Source: Amyloporia xantha
Taxonomy: Eukaryota > Basidiomycota > Agaricomycetes > Polyporales > Adustoporiaceae
DNA: 64,000 bases
NCBI GenBank assembly: GCA_036971615.1
Contig: JAYKKR010000003.1
Coordinates: forward strand, 434,001 to 498,000
Direction: 5' to 3'
This document shows positions 55,876 through 64,000 of this stretch, piece after piece. The notes beneath the pieces are model-generated. The model searched no databases and was not told the origin of the DNA. It worked only from the letters and a program-made list of their open reading frames with translations. The stretch's first letter is position 1. Each line of letters starts with the position of its first letter. The position numbers and the translations under genes are program-made.

Positions 55876-58649
55876 CGGAGGCACTCACAGATATATGAAA
55901 GGAGAGTCTGTGCGGCAACAAGGGTGGCCCAGGCCGTGGCGACAAAGAGAGAGCGAGCCTCGAGAGTCCAGAGGTGTTTGCTTTGGAGTGCTTTGGCTCC
56001 GGGGGACCGAGAGTGAGGCTACGCGCGGAAGCTGTATTTGGAACCGCAGCAGTCGAGAACCAAGAAGCAAGACTGAATGCTGAAGCGATAGTCGCGCTAG
56101 GAGTCGGAATAAGCGTAGACTGGCGGTCGAGTATCAAACGGTCGTGCTTCGAATCGATCGACGTCGCGGGGGAGGGCGACCGCAGCGTATATAACGTTCC
56201 AGACTAAGTTTGAAAGAGCGGGGCTGCTGACCTCCGCTGGTCAAGCTGACCGAGCCATGCCGAGAGGAGCCAGGGGTGTTCCTTGCTGTCTGTTCTACCT
56301 TCAATTTCATCTGTCGAAACCCGGTCGTGCCGACGACGCCGTATGTTTTTTGTGGAGTGGGGCACGGTACTTCTGGTGTCCTGACGTCAAATGACCAATC
56401 GGCTTCGACGGCCCGCTCCACACAAGCGCCGGCCCCCCAGATATTAGTGGCGGAAACTGTCCGCCGACGACTTCCTCGAATTCAATATTGGCAACGAGCC
56501 GTGGAGTGTGAAGCTGGTGGCCCACTGGTGAGCTCGTTGGCTGACGGGCGCTGTCAATGCATCCTATTCATAACACGACCCCAGATTGAGCTTGGCGACA
56601 CGACTCACTGCCCACCGGCTTCCTTTCTCTTCCTCTCTCCGGTCTCCATGTCCGCTGACAGCTGCCTCCTGCGTGATGTGGCTCATGGGACTCGCTCTAT
56701 ATGCTGGTGCGCTCGCTTCCCATTCACACCCTTCGCATCTTCCCCAATGACGCGTCTTCCATTCCTGGAGTTAATGCCGCTTGTCGACGCTCTCACTGAA
56801 ATGCTGCTCACCGTCCTTCCCTCTACGCTTCACATTCAAGCACTCGATTAACCGCTCTTTTCCTCTTTTCCTCTCCCCCTCCACCCCCGACGCTTCACTC
56901 TCAAGCAATCGAACATGCACTTAAACAATGTGTTGCTAAGACGTCGAGGTGCTAAGGGCACGTGGCTGTCCCCGTCTATATGCCCGTACCATCAGCATCA
57001 GTAGACGTCAAGTAAGGTGAGAACCCTGCATCCATACCCTATTCTCCCAGACAGATCGTGCCTTCCATATCAAACTTCTGTCGCACGTGCTGATAAATTG
57101 TATGTATCATATCGATGTGGATGGCGGTATGCATGATAGCCAATGTATACTGGCCGAAAGCTTTCCATCACCGGACGACCTGCAGGAGGGGGGAGGCAAG
57201 GTTGAGCGGACACCGAGGTCACGATGATCGTGTGACTTACCTCACCCCCTCACTCCGTAAGCTATCGCTCCGCCAACGTTGAGGGCGCATATATCCGGTT
57301 TATGCATGCGCGCAGGCCACTTCCCGGATCCGCTCCGCGTGTACGAGTGGTATAGAAGGGGAATAAGAATGTATGGTTCACGGTTGACAGGGAATCTATG
57401 CGGATTGTTGGACATGACGCCGAGTTTTGAGCAGGGTACCGGTGTGAGATGGCAAATACAGCTGAGCCTTACACTTTGTGCCGCAGTCGTCTGGTTGTCG
57501 CCTGAATTCTACTCTAAGCTAGTTGAAGAAGGTAGCCAGTCTAGCATTAATTGAATTAGACGCACGAGAAAAGATGAATCTATGATCGATCGTTATCATT
57601 GAGTGGTACATTTCACGCATTCTCGTCTTGGCACTTGCAAGTGACTTGTACCCGTCTCTGGGCAGCGGAACACTAGCTGGGGTCGGTTCGTCGCTTGTAC
57701 ACGGGGACGCCAGATGGAAGTTGGGGAGAAAGAACGACATCTCATTCGCGAGTCGGGAGCTCTTTATATATGTCTGCAAGAGTACAGGTGACAGGATTTC
57801 AAAATAGAAGCAGCAGATTACGCAAGAAGAGCACACAGAAAGGCCTATTCAGGCAAGAGATCTACTGTAAAAGGAAGTTGAGAGAAGCCGCATCGCCGCC
57901 ACAAGCGCTCGCCCCGCAGTGTCGGGACTCGGGATCGTCGTAAATAGTGTACATGTGTGTATGTGTATGTGTCGGAGTTTGAATGGCTGCGCAAACGCAC
58001 CGCCGCACCGGGACATTATTGACTAACCTCAAGTACTCGAAGCCTATTAGGAGTGCGGGCTTGATCTTGATCTGCATGATTTTGTCTTTGCAGAGCTGCT
58101 GCATTGATTGTACTGTCTTTGCTTCGTCAGAATTACTAACGACACGAGTTTAGACCAATCTCTTCTCTGGGAATTTGAAGTACCTCGGTTTTGCTAATCA
58201 ACTTGGACAACGTAGTATATCGAGATGGATATCCCCAAAAGCCATATGTTCAAACACTATCTCACTGATTCGAGCACTGGAAACAGAAAACTCTTTCAGC
58301 TGCCTTCGTCCGTCAGTGATTGAAGTCTATCACTTTCAAGAAAGCAATCACATTGTCCCAGGTAATGGTCGTCTTGGCTGTGAGTGCGGTCATGAGGCAT
58401 TGTCGCCTATGTTATGTCCCAATGACTCGGGTTCAGCATGCGTAAGCCTCAAGTTCGCTTGCTAACGACACCTTGACATTATTTCGTCCGGTTTCAACCG
58501 CTGATGCTGCCTGCTAGTCCGTGCACAAGATTGTTGTACCGTGACGTACTCCCAGAGGTGAGCGGCCCCGTAACATTCAATGAGAAAAATCCTAGCTGTA
58601 TCTGATCACACGTACAATGTTCGATAGTGATCATGATACTTCAAACACA
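55876..58649. other. Intergenic region without supported gene
   Basis: Open stretches on both strands (56276-56851 plus, 56421-56134 minus, 57279-57554 plus, 57836-57519 minus) lack domains, splice logic and homology I can recognise. CT-rich DNA at 56860-56890 and a GT-rich run near 57950-57975 are the only notable composition changes. Confidence 0.45.
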
Positions 58650-60362
58650 TTACGACATGTAAACAGAGTCCGGGCCACCCACGCTAAAGCCTCGTTCCTC
58701 CCAGCCCAAGACCCAATCCCTGTATTTCTTGTCTAGCGAGACAAACGACGTGACATGAAACTTCTCCGGTGCGTGCTCCTCGACCATCATGACCCTGATA
58801 TAGCGCGTGTTGCCCGCCGGCGTCGCTCCCGGCCAGAACTCTTGAAACCAGGATATCAAGATCGCGAACGCCCGAGGGCGTGAGCCTGGACCGTTCTCTG
58901 CGTGCGCCGGGGATATCACGTTACATAATCGAAAGACCGTCCCATCTTTGGTCCGGGCAAAGACGACTTCCGAGTCTGGACTGTACCCTTCGTGGAACCG
59001 GGCACTTCGCGCTGAATGATGATTGATGGCGGGAACGACGTGAGCTGCCTTCCTGGAGAAGGTGAGGTAGCCAGCGTCATCCATGCTCCCATTCGGCATT
59101 GACATCCGCAGCCCTAACGAGTTGGGATACTCGCCATCCATGAAGTCTGCGACCTCACGCGGCTCGTCATCAATGCGGACCAAGGCTTTCCCAGCCACGC
59201 TCGTTTGTGGGAACTCTGGAAATGTAGAGAGTTGCCTGCAGGGTGGTAGTTTTACCGACACGCCCAGCCAACTCGCCCTTCCGCCATGACGCAGGATTTC
59301 TCGAGCGAGGGAAACCGTCGCACGTAGCCGTTCGTCCTTATGAAAGCTGCCGACATCCAGGATCACGCCAAAGAGGCCCATGATGCTGAACACCATGTCG
59401 ACCGGTCGAGAAGATGTGCGCATGAGTGCGCTCTGCCATATTGCGTGATGTACGGCGTCTGGGTCGTCAGAGAGTGCTTGGGACATGGCAATACCGAGTG
59501 CGGCCAGATTTGGCGATGCACTGCCGAATATTCGCGCACGGATCCTGCGGCTGCTCGATCCCTGGAAGTCCATCGTACCTGCGACACACCCGTTGATGAT
59601 GTTCGCGACGTCCGACATGGCCGACTTGCGCGCAACAACTTCCTCAATGGTCCCCCACTCATCGCCTGAGATGATCTCACCAGATCCCAATGTCCAGGAA
59701 AACAGGACTACCGCGCTAGGCGGGGCCAACACCTCCTGCAGGGTCCACGCGCGATGGATCCAGTGCGTCTCTTCTCGCATGTATGCCAGCCGTCGCACCC
59801 CACCGGGAAGGATGATGCACAGGCTGCAGTCCTTATAAATCCGGTACATGCGGGCGATCTGCCACGACTTGTCTTCACGGCTGTTCTGCAGGATGCACAG
59901 TCTATCCAGCCAGAGGTACTCCGCTCCTTTTTTGAGCGACGCGATGCAGGCGTGTTCCAGGACGTCGATGCTGATAGGGTCGCCATCCTCTGCGCCCTTC
60001 ACCACGAATGTGCCATATTCCTCTTCTGCAGCCTTTAATGAAGGGTCCATGGAGGTACCGCGCAGGATGGCGGGGACGACATCAGGCGGGGGTTCTGGGT
60101 TGCCGCGCCAGACGTATGACACGGCGGAGTAGGGCACGTGGGGGAAATCGGAGTACTCGCAGATGCGGAGGATCCGGTTTCGAGTGAACTGAATACAATC
60201 TAATAGACGATATCGTTGGGGCGTGGCTGAAGCTGTCAGATCAACGACTGTGTGCTTCAGTGACTCCAAAGCGATTTCACAGACAGCCGCAGGAGCTGTA
60301 CTTCTTGTTGTCGATGCAGCTTGTGGTTCCATAATTCTAATACGCTGGGCATACGCATGCAT
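58650..60362 (-). CDS. HET-domain protein (heterokaryon incompatibility type), about 570 aa, intronless
   Basis: A single open frame from ATG 60362, with an alternative ATG at 60332, to the stop at 58650. It carries the HET signature blocks: YSAVSYVW (78-85), LWLDRLCILQ (150-159) followed by a SWQIARMYRIYKDCS segment, and WIHRAWTLQE (201-210). The rest, about 350 residues, is typical variable C-terminal sequence with no repeat or NACHT domain. HET proteins act in the cytoplasm in non-self recognition and can trigger cell death when certain alleles meet. A single isolated HET gene is not proof of an incompatibility locus. Lack of introns is unusual next to the intron-rich genes around it, though common for HET genes. 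Confidence 0.9.
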   Translation of the reverse strand: MHAYAQRIRIMEPQAASTTRSTAPAAVCEIALESLKHTVVDLTASATPQRYRLLDCIQFTRNRILRICEYSDFPHVPYSAVSYVWRGNPEPPPDVVPAILRGTSMDPSLKAAEEEYGTFVVKGAEDGDPISIDVLEHACIASLKKGAEYLWLDRLCILQNSREDKSWQIARMYRIYKDCSLCIILPGGVRRLAYMREETHWIHRAWTLQEVLAPPSAVVLFSWTLGSGEIISGDEWGTIEEVVARKSAMSDVANIINGCVAGTMDFQGSSSRRIRARIFGSASPNLAALGIAMSQALSDDPDAVHHAIWQSALMRTSSRPVDMVFSIMGLFGVILDVGSFHKDERLRATVSLAREILRHGGRASWLGVSVKLPPCRQLSTFPEFPQTSVAGKALVRIDDEPREVADFMDGEYPNSLGLRMSMPNGSMDDAGYLTFSRKAAHVVPAINHHSARSARFHEGYSPDSEVVFARTKDGTVFRLCNVISPAHAENGPGSRPRAFAILISWFQEFWPGATPAGNTRYIRVMMVEEHAPEKFHVTSFVSLDKKYRDWVLGWEERGFSVGGPDSVYMS

Positions 60363-63300
60363 GTGTGAATAGCTGCGTGCCACAGAAGAACATCAGATAT
60401 GCACTTGCCCAGTACGTCCTTGGCAACTTGTGAAGCAATTCAACTTTGTTTGCTTTTTAGTTTCGAATCGAAGGTATTGAAGTGAATGAACGTTCTCGTC
60501 CGAGTGCCAGCTCTGAAGCTTAAGCCTCATGGGGTTGACAGGTGAATTGAAGGATGGTACTCGAGTCCAGCGCTCAGTCCTTATCCTTCATCTATATGTG
60601 GCCGAATCTCCCTCGACGCGCTTCTCAGCCATTTCACAGGACTATACGTGTCAAATGCCGCCTTCGAACATGCATGCCCGGTCCATACGAGGGTAAGGAT
60701 CGCTCTGATGCCGAGCAGCTCGCTCATGGATCAGAATTACAAGCTCATCTCTATCCGTTCATCGTAGAGCGAATTCGGTTTTGATAACCAAGTAGCACCA
60801 TAATCGGCCTTGCGGCTACAGCACGTACACGCACGCGGCCGACATCGCACCCGTCTGCAAACTGTGTGCTTCCTGATCGTGTCAATGATCAATGAGGACG
60901 AGCTGTAATTATAGAAGGGGACGCGTTTTCCCGTGAAAATTGCAGACCAAAATCAACGGATGACATGCGGCCAAAAAGTATCACTGCGCATCAGCCGCTC
61001 CTAATCATGGAATAAGCCTCGATCGGTCTGTCATGTCGTCGAACGCACCTTGGAAGTCAGATGCCCCTAGGAAAAAGTGACCCAAGTTCGCACTTCAACA
61101 TGCCAACCTACCTAGGGGCCTGCTGCCTGATTTTCCAGACGCAAACCCTGGCCGTCGATATGACAGGCTTTTCGAGCCACCCTAGATAAGAGCATCGGTG
61201 AGTGAACACGCTGCGGTATGGCAGCCTAGCCGGTCAATTTCGGTGTCATGTCGGCCTTCTAGCCACGTCTGTTTATTCTTCAATGATGCAATGCGTCAGC
61301 AGTCGCAGCATAGCAGTTGGATCTGTCCTCTTAGATGTCAATCTTGACGTTGGATTGATGTCGGTACTATTAGTGACGTTCAAGACAGACCTGAGCTTGC
61401 ACTTCGATGAGCGAGTCCCTGCGACAGTCAATCGAGCTCGAAGGGTCAGCTGATCATGACTTACTACGGATGAGCGCAGATCGCGCAGGCTCCCAGTTCT
61501 CGTGCTGTTAATTGGAAGGAAGCTAGAAGGAGTGATTTCACCTTCGATGCTGTTTCGATGTCCTGTTGTTTAAGTGACATGCTCATGGTCATACGTCGAT
61601 ATCCACAATGCGCAGCTCGCCGAACACCGAGATCCCGAAATTGAATCAAGTCGCGAGAGCCCAACGAAGGCGCGTCATCAGGCCAATTGCAAGCTTCACG
61701 CGGACGCGTTATAAGCCAGGTTTATTCCCGTAAATATGAATCATCGATACGTACCGCTCCATGCAATGGCACGACAGCGCGCTATATACGCACATGCGCT
61801 CGCTGCGTTGGACATCCCCCTCTCTTCTTCAACGACACACGCAGGACAAATTCCGCCCGCAGCGAGGCAGGCCGCGTGACCCCTGGCGCGTCTCCACACC
61901 TCTCCACACCCAATCCAGCGCAGATCGTTCGCACGAACGTCTCCCTTCCGAACGCTATCGAACTTCATAGAAGCCCCGAATGCAGAGTATATCGCCTGCG
62001 CAGTCTCACTGGCACCCTGCAGCTGGAGCCTCTCTCAAGTACAAGAGCTGGACGTTCCGGGGCCTGCCTGATGCGGGCAGTCGTATGTCCCGTCGTGCGT
62101 AGGGTGGGGTCACAGGACCGCGGAGGTCGGAGATGGCGACGGGCGGCTGCGACGTGATGGTGGGAGAGGCCCGCACGCAGCGTGGTGGGTGAGATTCGTT
62201 GAATGCGGGTGCGTGTATTGCAGAAGCCTTCGGTAAGAGCGCAAATGGCGAAAGCCTGCGTCATGCTCCTTGCAATGGACGTGTGATGCGATTTGGGCAG
62301 ATTGTGCGGTGGTTCGCTGACGACGCGGTGGACAGTGGTGGCCTACCCGCAGCACTATGGGCGGCGTACCTATGTCTGTGGATGGTGAGTCTGCGAGGTC
62401 GTCGCCCGGGGCCCTAGCTCACGAAGACGCCTCGGACTCAGTGCCAAGGCCCTTTAAGCCCGCAACGCACCCACCCCACATTCAACCAGCTGCAACCCCG
62501 CTCGCACTCGCTATTCGCAGCCCAGGCCGCAAATGTCAGTGTTCTATCCTTACGACCTTGATCATCCCCGTGATACTTATCAAGCGATGCAGATTGAGTT
62601 TGCCGGATCACCGACTGCCCATTGCTGCCTACTGGACCCGGCCACATGATGGTCTTCTCCTTCCTCATTATGAAGGCCTGACAGGGGATCGCAATGGCGG
62701 AGAGGTGAAGGCGCAGGGAAGGGATGCGAGGTGACCTCGGACACTCTGTGAATACCTGCGGCGCATCGGAGGATCGTACCGGTGAGCGCTGACGGTGCAG
62801 ACCTCCTTCGTTGACTACAGCCGTACGGGCGCCCGCATCCCTTCAGCTTCAACGCTGAACGTTCGTCGAACCTTGCAGGCTGCAGGAAGGTTGACGTTCG
62901 CGCTGATAGAAGCAGTCGTTGCAATGGTGAGCATTGGCGAAAGACCTAATAGTGTTACGCGACGCAGCAAACTGGTAACTCAGCGCTTTTTACGGTGTCA
63001 CGTTCCGCCCAACGTCTCGACTGCTGTGCAATGAGCTTCGCGACAGGCGTGCGCACTCTAATATATCCCTCAAAAGGCGCACTCACCTGCATAAGCAGTT
63101 GTACAACCGCGGAGAGGATGCGCTACCTTCAGATGGGTATTTTTGTCTCTGGCGAAACATCGGTAATGGGCCAACGTTGTCCATGTCGGCTTCCATTCTG
63201 TACAATCTTTTCGGATCGCTGAGCTGTCCGTCCTGGAGGTTTAAGCGGGAGGCGCGGTGGGCATGGTTACAACGGCGCAACTTGGATTGGAGGAGGCGTT

Positions 63301-63709
63301 GAAGATTTGACTTTTGGCGCATGCCGTGCCGAATCGGCGATGGATGTTTATTTTGGTATCGGGGGTCCTGAGCGTGCGGCGACGAATTACATCAGATATT
63401 TAGTGTCGGATAAGCTCGTTTTGGGCCTGAAAACAGGGGACAATTGGGTTGGGCAATTGTGCTGGACGCTGTCGTCGTCGATGACGGGTGCCCCTAAGAG
63501 CGCAGAGAGTGAAACAAGAGATATGTCATGTAAAATGCGGCAGGAGTAACATTAGCGAGAGCAAATCGAGTGGGGTGGCCATTGCCAGGACGCGTGCCGA
63601 GTTGGCTGGTGTTTCCGCGATCCGATATTAGTCTCTGCAGCCGTCTTCTTTCCTTGCTCTCGTCCATCCTCGACAAAAGTCCCCGCTCACTGGACATTTG
63701 TCTCTCGCG
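60363..63709. other. Intergenic region without supported gene
   Basis: Many open stretches of 60-150 codons overlap on both strands at 61.7-63.5 kb, rich in Arg, Pro and His as expected from GC-rich non-coding DNA. I found no domain and no consistent exon chain. The last part, pyrimidine-rich near 63640-63700, is probably the promoter of the gene starting at 63710. Confidence 0.45.
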
Positions 63710-64000
63710 ATGGCGATGATACCCCCCATCGTCGACTATCGCGGTCATATCTCACATCCTTTCTTACAACATCTCGTCGCCCTGCTCTCTGTTTATGAAC
63801 TGGGCCCATTGTCCTCACCCATCCCCAAGTATGACGGGCCCTCCGACTGGCAGACCGATAGCATCCTCCGCTCTCTCGGCGCAATGGCCCGCCGCATGTA
63901 CACAGCGGAAGAGGCACTAGCCTCCATCAGGGCCTCCGAGAGCTGTGGCCCAGAGTCCAAGAAGAGACGCAGCGTCGGCGACAGTCCTATCAGCAGCTCC
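63710..64000 (+). CDS. Hypothetical protein, N-terminal part, runs off the window
   Basis: From ATG 63710 the frame is open for all 97 remaining codons and is still open at 64000. The sequence begins MAMIPPIVDYRGHISHPFLQ, continues with a possible short helix around LVALLSVYELG, then SDWQTDSILRSLGAMARRMY and a Lys/Arg stretch ESKKRRSVGDS that could be a nuclear localisation signal. A pyrimidine-rich leader precedes the ATG. No family recognised from this part; the remaining gene lies outside. Confidence 0.5.
   Translation, partial: MAMIPPIVDYRGHISHPFLQHLVALLSVYELGPLSSPIPKYDGPSDWQTDSILRSLGAMARRMYTAEEALASIRASESCGPESKKRRSVGDSPISSS

Noticed and set aside
61687..63750. Arg/Pro/His-rich ORFs on both strands
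   Set aside because: Typical random open frames in GC-rich spacer; no conserved motif or splice structure.

Overview
The window looks like nuclear DNA of a filamentous basidiomycete, most likely an Agaricomycete. The host genes are split by many short GT-AG introns of about 45-70 nt. They encode families typical of mushroom-forming fungi: DUF6534 seven-helix proteins, an intron-rich microsomal P450, a PRM10/ThrE-type transporter and a HET-domain protein. No rRNA, CRISPR or bacterial-style operon is present. Assignments rest on reading translations and motifs by eye; no database search was run.

Positions 1 to about 34,500 are a nest of transposable elements and satellites. Three non-coding elements share the terminal sequence CATCAGGAAAAAC (1-1900, 12217-13534, 20357-22258), and each carries a long internal palindrome. 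A roughly 3.1-kb inverted-repeat structure with GC-rich minisatellite arms lies at 3.7-6.8 kb. A degraded Ty3/gypsy gag-pol (13535-16706, minus) is cut inside its reverse transcriptase by one CATCAGG element. A foldback element with two 405-bp arms and a perfect 9-bp target duplication (Mutator-like) lies at 23749-24795. An element with 171-bp arms around a tRNA-like sequence lies at 18612-19293. Tandem repeats of 210, 20 and 19 bp fill 25.8-27.5 kb and end next to a two-ORF, Tad1-like non-LTR retrotransposon (27597-33136, minus). Within this nest one unfamiliar seven-exon gene (9801-11558) is still fully open, while its divergently oriented neighbour (7077-9551) is frameshifted.

Positions 35 to 64 kb are mostly host sequence. 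Two DUF6534 membrane protein genes (36558-38244 and 40112-41807) have the same 12-exon structure and come from a tandem duplication of about 3.5 kb that includes flanking DNA. Next comes an intact P450 gene (44569-46800, minus) and a decayed tandem copy (48185-50232). A ten-exon PRM10-like transporter gene (51499-55780, minus) and an intronless HET-domain gene (58650-60362, minus) follow. A coding region starts at 63710 and runs off the end of the window.

The host genes do not form an obvious pathway. The recurring pattern is local tandem duplication followed by loss of one copy, beside a repeat-rich block whose nested insertions record several rounds of transposition.
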